Of a DNA stretch of 64,000 nucleotides, positions 51,729 through 64,000 are shown one piece after another. The stretch is from the NCBI GenBank assembly GCA_035582835.1, contig JAYKAV010002553.1:160945-224944 (forward strand), read 5' to 3'. Source of the stretch: Phoebastria nigripes. Lineage: Eukaryota; Chordata; Aves; Procellariiformes; Diomedeidae. The translations under genes and the position numbers were made by a program. The notes below the pieces were generated by a model, which was not told the origin of the DNA, made no database searches, and saw only the letters and a program-made list of their open reading frames with translations. Numbering within the stretch: position 1 is the stretch's first letter; each line of letters begins with the position of its first letter.

Positions 51729-52721
51729 GAACTCACAGATTTTTTGTTAAAAATCAAATCTTACCCTGTCTGTACTTGTTATTGATTTGTATCTTTAGTA
51801 GATCAAATGTCAATAAAAGGTCCTCTCCTTCTTTCTCATAAGGGCTGAACAATCATATGACACAATGTAATGTTTCACTGGCAGGCCAGGACTTGCCCTA
51901 TTTCTATAATCACAACACCTGAACATGATCAAAACTAGCTGTACAGTATGCAGCAGTGGATCCTTAGCACAAACTTTTAAAATGAGCTGTGCTGTGAGAA
52001 AGAGTATGAGGAAAGGTGGGTCTCCTAGTGGTTTTGTCTTGTGGTTGTGTTCTCTGGTATCTAGCGGTGAGCTCCAGGTGAAGATTTCTCCATGGTTGGG
52101 ACTCTCACAGCTCTCTCCTACATATATTTTCTGGTTTCTAATAAAACTCAAAATCATATGGCAGCACTTCCTCAGCTGAAGATACCTTCTGATCTATCAG
52201 GTATCATAATACTTGTAGTAATTTAATCTCTGAGACCTCTACCATTTGACCTCTTCTCTCATCTCATTGTAGCTGATGAATTAATTAAAAAAAACTATTA
52301 AGGAGGATGGTCAAATAGATGGACAATTCATCCCCAAAGAGTGAATACATAAACTCTGTTTCATTAAACAACCAATATAAAAATCCATTTTGGTTCACCG
52401 AAACAAAATTCATAGATTTATTCTTTTTACTACAAGACCTTAATTCACAGCCCTGCTGTTGTTATCTGTTGAGCACTGCAGGTAAGAGCAGTTTATCATA
52501 GGTAGGCATTGCATAGAACTGATTTGGAAAAGCAAGCAGACATTTAGTCCAGCAGTGTGATGCATTGAAAAACTTTGAGTCAGTATGTCATATGACAAAT
52601 TATATATGAGTATTTTCACAGTATGTGTATAAACAGAGAAAGTTATGTTGGTCCTTTATTTGTGACCTGAAAGGACAGAACAGTTAGTGTGAGTAGAGAA
52701 AGAAAGGGAAAATATTATAGC
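51729..52721. other. Non-coding stretch after candidate exon B
   Basis: AATAAA at about 51813 could serve a transcript ending with exon B. A consensus donor CAG|GTAAGA lies at 52481/52482 but its upstream frame is short. No repeat was seen. Confidence 0.4.
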
Positions 52722-52900
52722 ATAAATCACAGAATAATTTAGGTTGGAAGGGATTTCTGGAGGTCTGTAACCCAGCCCCCTGTTCAAAGCAGAGTTAACT
52801 GCAAAGTTAGATGCAGATGCCCATGGCCTTATCCAGTCCAGTTTTGCAACTGTCCAAAGACAGAGAATCCAGTGTCTCTGGGCAGTCTGATAAACTGGGC
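52722..52900 (-). mobile_element. Eroded CR1 LINE 3' fragment
   Basis: The plus strand reads AAATCACAGAATAATTTAGG then TTGGAAGGGATTTCTGGAGG, the inverse of the CR1 tail and its conserved 3' block, followed by a CCCCCTGTTCAAAGCAG-like piece, 'GGCCTTATCCAGTCCAGTTTTG' in degraded form and CTCTGGGCAG. It is much more diverged than the copies at 15.7 and 34.1 kb, of an older subfamily. Similarity may extend weakly to about 53100, but I am not certain. Confidence 0.7.
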
Positions 52901-55900
52901 AAAACTGACAGATGCTGTGTACTCATTTCCTGATGAAGCCCAAGTCTGCTTACCTGTTATCCAGGGTCTTTATGTTGTTATTTGCTTTCCTCACTTCCAT
53001 CAGGATCTGAAATTCCACTGTCACTGCACCTAAGACTTCCCTGGACATCACATCCCTGACCCATTCTGCCTTGTTCACAAGTAAAGGAATAATATGTATA
53101 AAAATAATATGCATGACTCCTTCCTTTTGAAAGCCCCTGTTTTGCAATCCATGCAGGACACTTACTTCCTCCTGGCAGGCTATTCCATCTCTTAAAAACA
53201 CCTCTCATTGCTGAGTAGTCTTTTTAACTGACATGGGAACTATCGGGTTGTTGTGCCTTGGTAATGGATGTTTCCTTTATCATGGAAAGAGGTAAGGATG
53301 GTGCAAGTTTGCCTAAAATATCGGGGAAAGAACAGTTCAAAATATAGCTCAAAGAGGGAACATCAGTAAATAATAGATGCAATTGTCCCTAATTGACCCA
53401 TGTCCTCTCCTTCGATGGTATAGGGGGCTGGATCAGACAGTCCAGGTGTATAGGGTAATTCACATCACTTAGAACTTTTTTTAAATTATGTACCATGCAT
53501 CCTCGGGACTGTTCTTAGGTCTCCATGAACCAGCAAGAAGTACTTTTTATTATCTCAAGTAACTTAGCTGGGTACAAGAGATTTAAATACAATTTCTGGC
53601 CCTTCTATTAGCTCCTGGCATGAAGCCAATGAATCACCGCGCCGCTGTGTCTCAGGAAATAGGAATATGGGGACTTGCTGTCTCAAACTGGGACAAAAGA
53701 TATATGTTATGCCTTAGTAAAATACCCAGTGGACTGGGAAATGCTCTTGCCTGTTTATAGTGGTAATGATTGCACACGATGCAATTAATGTTTTATGTTT
53801 TGCTATCCCTAGTAATGTCTGCAGCACCATATTGATTGTTTCTTTTTCAAACAACAGAAACAGATAGCTGAGGCCAACCCATGTGAGCTCAAATGAAAAC
53901 AGCTGTTTAGCTCCACTAATCTGAACCCATAGTACTGACAGTCAATCTTATTCAAAGCCTGTCAGCTAAGATCGCTGTACCATGGTAGTTACTGTACAAC
54001 CCTTTACTCAGCAAGTGTCTATTTTAAAGCTTTTGCACTCCCAGAGTTAATAGATATCTTTTAGATTATATGAACTTCAGCTCACAGGACTGGTCCAGAA
54101 GACAGAAAAATGATAAGTATATTTATACAGCGAAACCAGAGGCTGAAGAAACCAAACCAGTCTACATAAAAGCATATTAATAGGCTAACGCTGTGCATCT
54201 GGGTATTCTAGAGTGTGTATTTCTTCTTCAGTGAGGATCTTACGGGATTTGTTAAATCACTGATAGCTATTTCATTGTATTTTCTGAAGAGGGAGGAGTC
54301 TGTTCCTCCATGGCTGAGGAAAATCTAAATGGGGAACTGAGAAGCTGTGAAGGTGCTATAATGAAACATTCAGTGGCTTACCTTTGTGGGTTAATTTATT
54401 CTGTGATGAAAACTTCCTTAATACACAAAGTTGACAATAGCTATGGATTTTTAAGAACATGCAGTGTCCACATGGGTTAGGCAAGCAGCTCACCAAAACT
54501 TTAAGAGCATGTAGTCATCCTGCCTATTGTGTGTTGCTGAATGTATCTATTTTGTACCTGGTTATGTCATTCTGGCACTGCATTCCCAGCACAGTGTTTT
54601 AGTTCACCCAAGTGGTGATATTGTGATGTTTGTCTCATGAAGATAATGTACACAAAACAGGTAAGTACCTTTGGTGTTACCTCCCTCCACATGATGTGAA
54701 GACACTGAGAAAGTAACAGGGGTAGGAAAGAAGCTATAAAACAATTTACTTTTCTGCCTCATTTCTTAAAATCGCACAAGTCTACATGTAATCAAGTATG
54801 TAATAATGTATAACTTGCTATATGTGAACCTAAAGAACTTCCAGTAATTATACATAAATAAATAAAATATACCAGTGTGGGGAGGGTGTGGTGTGAGAAG
54901 TGATGAGAACGTGAAGTAAGAAAGGGAAATCACTTAGGCTATCCTCGGGGCTACTTTCATAGAAAATGAAAATGGAAGATGCAATAAAGGCTTAGGAAAT
55001 CAGAGTGCCAAACCAAGCGCCTTTGAGCAAGAACCAGGGGAGCCAGGGTTACTGTGCTGAGCTTATGCCAGTCTGCTTCTAGGGGAATTATAACTCCTCT
55101 TTTATCACCTGTTAGTCACATACTAAAACACTCTCCCTTTGTTTGGGACAGCACAAAGGAATGATTATCTGCATGTTATTGTGAAAAAATAAAGCCATTT
55201 GAAGTGCAGGGTATATCACCTCTCTTTGTGTTTCAAAAAACCTTCCAAATGAAGATATTGCTTAATAGATTGAATGATGGGTATGGGGTGGCAAAGCAGC
55301 CAGCAGTGTGGTAATCTAGCATATCACCTCTAACAAATTCAAGACAGTATCTAGATGACATTTCTGTGTGATGGATGCATAAGGGTTGGTTTCAATCCTG
55401 TACCTAGTAAAACCTTCCAGATGTTCTAGCATTTCTGCTTTTTAAAAAAGTTAATAAAATTGTGGAGAGAGTGTAGGAAATAATTTCAGAGATGAATGAG
55501 AAATCTTGTGGGCAGACAGTCAATGGGAACAGTCTATTTAGTTTGTGAAATGCACGATGGAGAGATACCTTGTTTACAATAAGTGAACAAATTTGTGAGA
55601 AGAAAATACCAGATAATAAAAAGCTCTTTGTTCTGGTGGAGAACAACTAATAGCTGAAAACACATTCAATGAGAATCAAGGTCTAAATGTCTTACACTGA
55701 TGGTGGTAAAATACTGGAATAACTGTTACCGTAAGNTGGCAAAATAAGAACTATATAATAAGAAGTATATAAAAGAACCGGGAGGTTTTTCATTTCTAGA
55801 TGACTTTCAGTAGTGTGGTTGCTGCTGCCAAAGACTGGCTTTAACAGCCTGTCACAAGTTCTGGTAGCATGGGTGAAATGTGTTAAAACTGCTGTGGTCA

Positions 55901-57636
55901 TACTAGATGAGCTAATGGTCCCTCCTGGCTTCAGAGTCTATCAACCTATTAATTAGCAGCTAATTAGCAGCTGGAAGCAATGATAGGCTATTATCTTGTA
56001 GCAAATCAGCCAGTAGAAGAACAAGTAATACACACGTTGGCACATTATATGACTGAGTAACACTCATTTTTAACAGCCTTACTTCTGCTATTTAGAATTA
56101 AGTGGCATAGGTCCTCTGAGATTTACAGATGAATAAACAGATTTAGCCACATAGTAGAGTTAGCCTAACCTTAGGGGACCTCCCCTGCCCCTGTTTTGTC
56201 CTCAAGTTATAACACAGACATGAAGGAAAAAAGCCATACATAGTCTTTCCACTAGAAAGTTTTTGGGTTCTTTTTTGAAAGAGAAATGCAAAGTCCACTT
56301 TAGTACTTTAAAATTAATAATAATCATAAGAGGATATGGACCATGCAAAATCTACATTTGAGCAAACATTTTAATGTGCCCATGTTATTTTTTGTAACCT
56401 AAAAAACTTTGAGGTTTATTGTAACCTAAAAATCTAGGTTAAAGTTTTAAATTTCCAAGTTTTCCTTGGGAATATTAGCAAAACCACTTTTTTTCAGTTT
56501 TCTCAAAATTCTTTGGGGGAGAACACCATATTGTTCACCCACATTTGATAACACTTTCTTTCTGTTTTCTTTCCTTAATTAAAGTTAGCTGCTGGATATA
56601 CCCCGCCAATTGTCATCCTGGAAATCTAGGAACAGAGCCAGGAAAAGAAATCTTATCTTAGGTTACTCCCGAAATCTATCTCCTACACTCTTTCCTTTGT
56701 CAAAAGGAAGATAGAAACTCCCCAAAAGAGTCACCTGAAAACTTATGCTAGGTTATGCTCTGGACAATAAAACAGATTAATATTATCCTTGTGAGAGTAG
56801 CCTTTGTGAATGCCTACATTAACAGTCACTTTTCTCNTCTATAGAAAGCAGCACTAACACTTTCCTCGCTGGCAGGAGTAACTCCTCACTCATTAACAGA
56901 CTTTAAGGCAGATGTGCTCCAGAAGCATCAAACTAAATCCACAGTACTAATGTGCATTCATTAGCCTCCAGATTTTTTTCTCATTCTGCATTTGTGGTCT
57001 AAATATTCCTACCACAAAAGCTGGGATTTGTACACACAATAGCTCTGAATTTTGTTTGTGGACCAAGCCAGACAGATTGATGCAGCTTCCTCATCTATTC
57101 TGTACCCTAACCTTTTTCTGTATGAAAAGGGAAGGAAACAATGAAGAGATAAGAAACAGAAGTCATTTGTGCTGGGGCCTGGCCCTATTGCTTCCTTGTA
57201 GATATTACAGATAATATACCTTTGCAATCCTTTNGTTAGAATGGAAGGGAAGCATAAAAAAAAACAAAAAANCAAACAAAACCCAAACAAAAAAATCCAT
57301 TACAGAGGCCACAGAGAGACTTATAGAAGGATTAAAACACAATAGGAAAAGTCTTGAGCAAAAGGAGGGTTGCTTCAGGTCATACAGTGTCTTTGACCTA
57401 GAGAAATAGTAAAGTAGTGACAAGCTAGTAAGAAAAGCTCTTTGGTGGGAAGTGCTCCTGATCTCTAATATTAGTTACCTGGAAGATGTGGTAGAAGTCT
57501 ATTGTTTTGTCCCATGTAGTTTTAAATACTTCAGACAATCCAAAAGAATCAGTAGAGAGTTATTCTTCATTGAGAGAATATTCTGCATCATTAATGTGCT
57601 TTTCCTCAGAATATTTTGTCTCTTCTCTGACTTCAG
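52901..57636. other. Non-coding stretch, no gene seen
   Basis: AT-rich unique sequence. A strong donor-like CAG|GTAAGT lies at about 54660 but the frame before it is only 14 codons. Small duplications include AATTAGCAGCT twice near 55952-55973 and TTGTAACCTAAAAA twice near 56394-56432. No transposable element was recognised. Confidence 0.5.
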
Positions 57637-57763
57637 ACTTGCAAGTTCAAGGAGGCTCCATCATCTCTGTGGTTAGACAAAATGGGTTTAGACATTCTGG
57701 TTATTTCCTGGCTGCTCACACAGTTTCCTCAACTCCTTCCAGGTTCATTAGACATCAAAGAGA
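57637..57763 (+). CDS. Candidate exon C, unidentified gene
   Basis: A 127-base open segment lies between the acceptor TGTCTCTTCTCTGACTTCAG and a donor-like AGA|GTAGGT, phase 1 in and phase 2 out. It reads LQVQGGSIISVVRQNGF and onward. Exon B could leave in phase 1 at its internal T|GTAATA site and so join here, but that is one choice among several. No family was recognised, and support is weaker than for A and B. Confidence 0.2.
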
Positions 57764-59334
57764 GTAGGTAGTTGCTTTAGTTGCGTGATCTGTCAGGTGT
57801 TTTACTGGATTTGTCCAACAGATATATCCATAATGAAGACTTTGATTTCTTCTTTGTTGTTGGTAAAGGGGGGGGGAGAAAAAAAAAAGGCAACGCATAG
57901 TCTTTCATTAATCCACATCCTGCTCAGATGTGGCAGTAAGATTCTAATTAAAGGCTCTGGGCAGCCCTGTCTGTCTCCGTGTTAAGGCTCCTACGAAGCC
58001 TGATGTTTTGCATTTTATTGTTAGAGAGTAAAGGTGAGGTGTGGGAGGAAAAAAAGGGAGGGTAGAATGAGGTGTTTTATTTCTCTTAGGTAAGGACTGA
58101 ATAAAGGAAAAGAGAATATTTAAAAAACAAAAGAGATGGAAGAAATGAAGAAAGAAATGAAAAAATAAACATGAAGTGACAGGAAAGAAGCAAAANTATT
58201 ATTATTGCACGTCCATTTTTAGTATGTGTAGCTACCATCATTGGTGTGATTTAAGGAAGATGAAAGCCAGATTTCTAACTTTGGCTAAGAAAGATTGTCT
58301 TGCACTGTTTTTAACACCAATACAGTTCAGTTGTGCTGAAAAATGGTGTGAGGGTAATATAAAGAATGAAATTTTGAAAAAAAAGAACCAACACACACTA
58401 CAGCCTCACAAAATTAATTGCTGCACAGCATGAAATATTAGGCTAGAGTATCCAGTAGATAGACTGGAGAGATACCAGATTTGTGAACACAATTACTCCA
58501 GGGTGAAAATGTCAAAGCCTATTGTACTAAAATAAAAATTCCATTGGTTATGGCAAATAATCACCAGTTGAATCAGAAATATTCTATTATCCTACTGTAC
58601 AAACATCACATTCATTCCATCATTCGAATGTATAATCACTGCCCTTGTTTACATAGCTTGTGTTGGGCAGAATGTGATTTTTTTTTGGCCAAAATAGAAA
58701 GCACTACAGGCTTATTAAATCCTAGCTATAAACTCTTTCTTGAGGAATAAAACCAAGCTGCTTTGAAAGGCTGAAATGGCTGTTGGCTCACCCGAAGTGA
58801 TTTGTAGGGAACAAGGGAACATGCACAGAATGTGGTATTGCACAGAGAGCAGCACCTGCTTCCGCAGCTGAGCCAAGGTTGGGTGGATGGGAGCTGTATA
58901 TCACACCGTAGTGAGGACTGGGCAGGACCAGGCAGACTCTCCTGCTTCCTCAGAAAATTTCAGGGTAGATTCAGTGGTGAGCTTTATCTGAGGAACGGCC
59001 TTGCTACCTGTTCATGAGTCACTATTTCCCTGAAAGTCTGAACAGCCATTTCTATCTGTGCAAAACTTCACTCATCTTAGAAAATGCATCATTTTGATTA
59101 TTTATTGTTACAGCAGTGCCTGGTAGCTGGAACTGAGGAGGCTGCTATTTCAAACCTGGCAACATAAACTTATACAGTGAGAGAGAAGGTCTGTGCTATT
59201 TCTGCCTCTTTCCCACTAACCAAGACAGCATTCGCTTTGGGTGGCATGACAAGGAATAGACCATTTTCTGGCTTTCAATCATATTATGATTTCATCTGGC
59301 TCTGAATCACTCCTCTTGTAACACAAAAAGTAGG
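57764..59334. other. Non-coding stretch, no gene seen
   Basis: Unique AT-rich sequence with A- and G-rich runs around 57867-57888 and 58050-58170. No coding or mobile feature was recognised. Confidence 0.55.
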
Positions 59335-59440
59335 AAGGGAAACAGAGAGGTGCCATTCCCAAGGTCAAACTATAAATCTGTGGCAGACTTTGAAATAGCA
59401 AGTAGCCTCTAGCCTGTTGGTCTGTGCTCACAAAGCAAGA
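59335..59440 (-). mobile_element. MIR remnant, minus strand
   Basis: Plus-strand order AACAGAGAGGTGCC, CCCAAGGTCAAACTATAAAT, CTGTGGCAGA, then GTCTGTGCTC matches the inverted MIR blocks CACAGAGAGG, CCCAAGGTCACACAG, GTGGCAGAGC and the head region. Confidence 0.6.
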
Positions 59441-60024
59441 CTCTGCAGGACCTTTGTATTTTCCTTTCATCATGAGCTTCCTAGAATATTCACTTTCCTA
59501 CCCATGCAGTGTTGTATATCATAATGAAGAGACCTTCTGTGGTTACTGTAAATTTTGTCAAGCATCAACAGCTGTCTAAGCACACATGGATTACCATGAT
59601 TGAATAATCTCTGTCAGGAGTGTGGTGGATGCTATGCCTCTGGCATTGAGCTACAAGCATGCTTTTCCCTCCCCAGACTTTATTTTCTTTCTGTAGATTT
59701 TGCAATTAAAAACTTGAAATATGGAGCATGGAAAAAGAGATCATTTATCCAATTACCTTACATTCTAAAGTCTCACCATTACGTATAACATAAATAGAAA
59801 TTGTTAATATAATTTAATATTCAATTGGTTTGGCCTTAAGAATATCATATATTTCTTTTGATCATAGAAAGCTATGCACCTTTCACATGAACATTTGCAT
59901 TAAAATAAATCACATAGTGCTATGTGAACGCTATGTAAAATATAGATCACCACATCAAGGGGCTTTGGCAAAGCCATGTTTCCTTGTGGTTACTACCGGA
60001 GAATGGGAGGTGAGACACCCCCAT

Positions 60025-60140
60025 TCTCAGTCCTAGTCTGTCATTTATCTGTGCTGCTTGCTCTAAGACTCGGTGCTCTTATCTCTAAAAGGGGATAATA
60101 ATGTTAGTGGATCAGGAGGCTTAATGAATCTAAAAGTCCT
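60025..60140 (+). mobile_element. MIR remnant
   Basis: 'CTCTTATCTCTAAAAGGGGA' followed by TAATAATGTTAGTGG and GGCTTAATGAATC matches the MIR stretch CATCTGTAAAATGGGGATAATAAT then the GGATTAAATGAG block. The head is poorly preserved. Confidence 0.55.
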
Positions 60141-61799
60141 TCAGAGCTTCTTGGATGAGAGAGACCACAGAAATTCAAAGTATTATTACAAAATCCCCTA
60201 GCGCTTGCTCCACTGGGGAGATCATCTGAAAAGCCTTTTTTCCCCTCCCAATCTGCTGTAGAGTATGTGACTGAGCAAGAACCTTCAAAGGGTGGAGTCA
60301 GCAAATGAAAGAACTAGAGAAGGCCTTTGCAGTCAGTATGAAGAAAGGAAAGTGCCCTACTAGCTCGGCAGCCTTTGCAGCCTCTTCAAAGAAGGGCAGG
60401 AGTCATCTCAGGCACACGGATAGGTCTCCTATCTGCCTGACTGGTGCAGTATCAGGGGAGTAGCACAGAACGATGAGCCAGGGCCTTTGGAAGAGGCAAA
60501 TAAGAGCAATGAGTTGGGACTAGAGACTGCTGGGGAAGGCAGAGGTGTTATGAATGGGTTTGTAACTCTGTCAGCCACAGACTCTTTTTCTCCCCTGATG
60601 GGGTATCAGAGAAAACAGAGAGGCAACTGCCTCTCAAAATTCATGGACACCCTGCTTTGAGCCTTTCAGTCAGACTGAGGTTACCTGGCTCACTGTTTTC
60701 CTCCAGTGGGCTGATCACACTGACTTGGCTGTGCACTTTTTCCTGAACAGAGCACACCGTTAACCTCCTGAGGAAATGTTTGCCTAGCAAGGCATACACA
60801 TTTCCCTTTCCCCTCCAGAAACAGTGGGGGAAACGAGTCTTCTGCCCTGCACACAAGCAGCAACTTGTTTCCCATTGAGTGATGAAGGCAGTCAGGTCAC
60901 TGCTCTAGGGAATCTCTCCATTTTAAAGCTTCAAAGCATGTTTTAGGTTTAAGACTTGGTTTATGGAGTTGCTGCATTATGCCCTGATCATTTACCACAC
61001 TGCGGTATGCTCTTTTCGGAGTTATTCAACAGCTTTATTAATAGATTCCTTGGGTCAGATATCATTTAAATATGTGTAAAACTTGACTAATTCACATGAA
61101 AGCGATGACAATAAAGCATTCATTTTATAGCAAATTAGCTGCAATTAGAATCAGGGCTTTTCTGTTTGTTTGTTCTCTGAAGGATAGTTAAAACTTTGTG
61201 ATCAGAGATAAACATTTATAATGTACCAATAATGTTTTCCTCCCCCCCCCCAGAAGACTGATACTTTGAACCCCATAGGAATCTAACAATCTCCAACAGA
61301 GCACAGTATTGCAGAGTCTAAAAGAAGACAGATCTTCAGCTGAAACTGCAGGGGACATTTTAGACCGACAAAGGACTTGTACTCAAATGTGCCCAGGGCC
61401 CTGGGAGTAGCATAGGATCTTTTCTGATCACTANGGCAGAGGGACTTTCATTTTGCTCCCCTCACCTCCAGCAGCAGAGCTGTTTCTAATGATAGGCCTC
61501 AGATGCAAGCTAGGGCTTTCAGAAGTCNCTTCGGCTCAGATTCACAAAGGAGTTTAGATTTCACAATCCTGAGCTACTTTTTGTCACTTACTGTGAATTG
61601 TTCTGGGCTGTCCATCATATAAATAATGGCCTGATTAAACCCTTCACATGTGGAGGTTGTCATATATTCAGCAAAAGGCNGTGGGTTTCTTTTGATAATC
61701 TGGAAAACAGAAACCAGATTTGTTCTTTGTGTGCAAACCCTCCTAACAGAAAGTATTCCTCATTCCCTTCTCATCCACATCCAGATGATGGAAAATTGT
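60141..61799. other. Non-coding stretch, no gene seen
   Basis: Unique sequence. A C10 run at 61242-61251 followed by AG makes an acceptor-like site, but all three frames after it close within about 11 codons. No repeat was recognised. Confidence 0.5.
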
Positions 61800-62887
61800 C
61801 TATGACAAGGTGACTGACTCTGTAGACAAGGGGGGACCAGTAGGTATAGTTCATCTCAACTTGCTTCCTTGTAGCCAAACTGGGGAGATAGGGACTGGAT
61901 GGGTGGACTACAAAGTGGGTGCAAAAGTNGCTGGACTGTTCAAACAATGCAACTATTTGAAGTCTAAATGATGCCCAGCTAAGAGTGGTGGTGTTCCTCA
62001 GGTGTCATGNGCCAATACCGTTTATTTGATGACCTGCTTGATAGGAGAGAACACACCCTCAGCAAAGTCACAGGTGATATCTCATAAGGCGGGGAGAGGG
62101 AGCTGTTGGTAGCCTGGAGGGTAGGGCTGCTCTTCAGAGGGACCTTGGCAAGCTGGAAGAGTAGGCCAATGGGAACTTCAGGAAGTTATAAAATTTCAAA
62201 TGCGAAGTCCTGCACCCAGGAGAGAATAACTCCATGCAACAGTGTAAGCAGGGCACTGACTGCACAAGGAACAGTTCTGCAGAAAAGGGCACACAGATGC
62301 TGGTGGACAACAAATTGAACATGTGTCATCAAGGCATCCTTACAGCAATGAAGGCTGAGTATTGATCTGTGTTAACAAGAGCATAAATAGCAGATCCAAG
62401 CAATTAATTACTCCTACTACTTGGCACTTGATTAAGTTGGCCTCTGGAGTAGTATCTGGTTTTGGGCCGCCCATGCAAGAGAGACATTGAGATACTGATG
62501 CAAGTCCAGGAGAGAGAGATGGATCTGTCAAACCTGCACAAGGGAAGGCTAAGAAGAGAGCTAACTGTTGCTTTCAACAAGAGTTGGACAGTCATTCCTT
62601 TCAGCAGAAGCAGCAGCCAGACTTCAGAGAAAGAACAAGAGACAGCAGCCATGAGCTACAGCAATGGGAATTTCACTTATTGAGAGGGGAAAAGAAAATC
62701 CACCACAGCAGTAGCCCTGGACCAGACTGCCCGAGAAGCTCTGGATTAATCTTTCATGTGAATTTTTGGAACTTAGCTAAACAACACCCCGAGCAAGCTT
62801 TTCTAACTTGGAGCCCTGATTTGAGCAGGAGTTAAGAACAGACCTCCAAAGGTCTCTTCCAAGCTGAATTATTCAGTGATTCTAAAA
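61800..62887 (+). mobile_element. Eroded CR1 LINE with RT-region remnant
   Basis: On the plus strand it is collinear with CR1 ORF2 in order: GTGACTGACTCTGTAGACAA (upstream of the reverse-transcriptase palm motif), GGTGTTCCTCAGGTGTCAT, CACACCCTCAGCAAAGT, TTCAGAGGGACCTTGGCAAG, TGCACCCAGGAGAGAATAAC, GATGCTGGTGGACAACAAAT, TGGAGTAGTATCTGGTTTTG, and finally the 3' end CCTCCAAAGGTCTCTTCCAA with ATTATTCAGTGATTCT. Many frameshifts and deletions leave no open frame. It is the longest and among the oldest CR1 copies here, on the opposite strand to the others. The left edge is approximate. Confidence 0.85.
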
Positions 62888-62929
62888 AAATCATTGACTT
62901 CTTTCTTTCCTTTTCATCCTGTTTTTTAG

Positions 62930-63046
62930 CTCAACCAATTCAAAGCTTGCAAAGCAAAATGCTACCATTAACAGAGACAACTGTAAGAACTAATTGGATA
63001 ACCAGAACACAAGCTCCATTTCTAAATCAAAAGATAATTAAGGCAG
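62930..63046 (+). CDS. Candidate exon D, unidentified gene
   Basis: A 117-base segment has a strong acceptor (CTTTCC-TTTTCATCCTGTTTTTTAG in form) and a strong donor GCAG|GTAACT. One frame is open, phase 1 in and phase 1 out, so it could be skipped without frame change. It reads QPIQSLQSKMLPLTETTVRT then NWITRTQAPFLNQKIIKA. It lies only 43 bases past the CR1 3' end. No family was recognised. By splice-site quality it is the best single exon candidate, but 39 open codons alone are weak evidence. Confidence 0.3.
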
Positions 63047-64000
63047 GTAACTACTCACCTGTATGATCGCTGGAGGAAGGACATGGAATGGGAAGTTACT
63101 TACTCATGCGATTGATAGTATCCTGCTCAATCCAGCATGGAGACTTTTTTCTTATGTACAGAACATTATGTGTAAATATACATGGGTTCCTGATGAGCTT
63201 TACGCTTACTACTTCACACAAGTTGGTATAAAATCCCCACTGGAACAAGGCAGGGCTTCTGAAATTTGAGAATAATGTTGCCTTTCTCTGATTTAAGCAA
63301 CATTGATTTTGAACACAATAACTCATATTCTACTCCAAAGTAGCTCCATTATTTCAGTATTATGTACTAGTATGAAAATATTTTCTTCTCAGAAGAAGAA
63401 ATAGTTTGGCAACACGGGCTTACCACAAGATACAAAGTCTTACATCATCAAAGGCAGGCATCTATTGTAAAGCAATTGTAAGGTGAAGAAACTCTGTAGG
63501 CTGATCCATCCTATCCTAAAATAAATGTCAAAGTTGAGAGGAACCTACTCCCATTCACAGAAAAGGGAACCTTGACAGCTAGCCCATATTTTACACTTAA
63601 GACTTAGGTAGCTATGCAGAAGTGTTACAAAGACAAATTTTACTGTAATAGTAGTGAAGTGGTTGATGAAAAAGTGAGTAAACCTACCAACCTGTTGTTC
63701 CCAAACAAGCAGTGAGAAGCTTTGTCTTCTCTATATATTGCTAAAATTAAACATGGGTGAGATGCATTCTTCGGCATTTACCCTTGATAACACCATTGAT
63801 TTGATGGTGGTTGCCAGTGAAGCTTAATAATGAACTCAAGTATTTATCACCAGAATTGAGTGAAATGAGTTCACTAGCTTTGTTCCAAACCTGGTTCATA
63901 ACACATAGGTTCTCCTCACTGCAATTTACATTATTTGCATTATTGGCAGTTCTCCCAACAACACTGTATTAGGCTGACAATTGCAAGTCAAGCATATATT
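63047..64000. other. Non-coding stretch to the window edge
   Basis: Would be intronic if exon D is real. No repeat or coding signal was recognised. Confidence 0.45.

Noticed and set aside
61242..61330. Acceptor-like C10 plus AG followed by sequence
   Set aside because: All three frames after the site stop within about 11 codons, so it is not a coding exon start.
1..64000. tRNA, rRNA, CRISPR arrays, bacterial-type operons, phage or plasmid modules
   Set aside because: None seen. The tRNA-like words belong to MIR heads and the retroviral primer site, and the composition and repeats are those of an avian nuclear genome.

Overview
The window looks like bird nuclear DNA, probably from a neoavian. 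It is AT-rich and non-coding over most of its length. It carries 5'-truncated CR1 retroposons with the avian 3' octamer tail, two kinds of avian endogenous-retrovirus LTR, and worn MIR (CORE-SINE) remnants. Single N positions are scattered through it, as in a draft vertebrate assembly. There is no operon structure and no recognisable prokaryotic, rRNA, tRNA or CRISPR feature. I could not identify any known protein-coding gene. The long reading frames are short, lack exon context, or are antisense shadows of repeats.

Layout. Positions 1-1034 hold the 5' end of a minus-strand endogenous retrovirus: leader, lysine-type primer binding site and a complete 5' LTR. The rest of the element lies beyond the window. 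A MIR sits near 2.7 kb. At 8112-8878 there is a solo LTR of a second family with a perfect 5-bp target-site duplication. Two minus-strand CR1 3' fragments lie at 15.7-16.0 kb and 34.1-34.7 kb; the second contains an 8-N gap between two diverged copies of a 79-bp segment. A solo LTR of the same family as the first element lies at 41216-41839, in the same orientation but with a private 47-bp insertion.

The right third differs in character. A short CpG-rich patch at 44.15-44.37 kb carries a near-perfect RFX-type X-box. Downstream, on the plus strand, several open segments are bounded by good splice signals (48.9, 50.4, 51.5, 57.6 and 62.9 kb). The pair at 50.4 and 51.5 kb joins in phase. These are the best candidates for exons of an unidentified gene, possibly a cilium- or testis-type gene if the X-box is real, but this is inference and no protein family was recognised. 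MIR remnants lie at 45.2, 49.5, 59.4 and 60.1 kb, an eroded minus-strand CR1 at 52.7 kb, and a long eroded plus-strand CR1 with reverse-transcriptase-region similarity at 61.8-62.9 kb, ending about 43 bp before the last candidate exon.

Repeat names rest on recalled family consensus features, not on a search. Boundaries of the old repeats are approximate.
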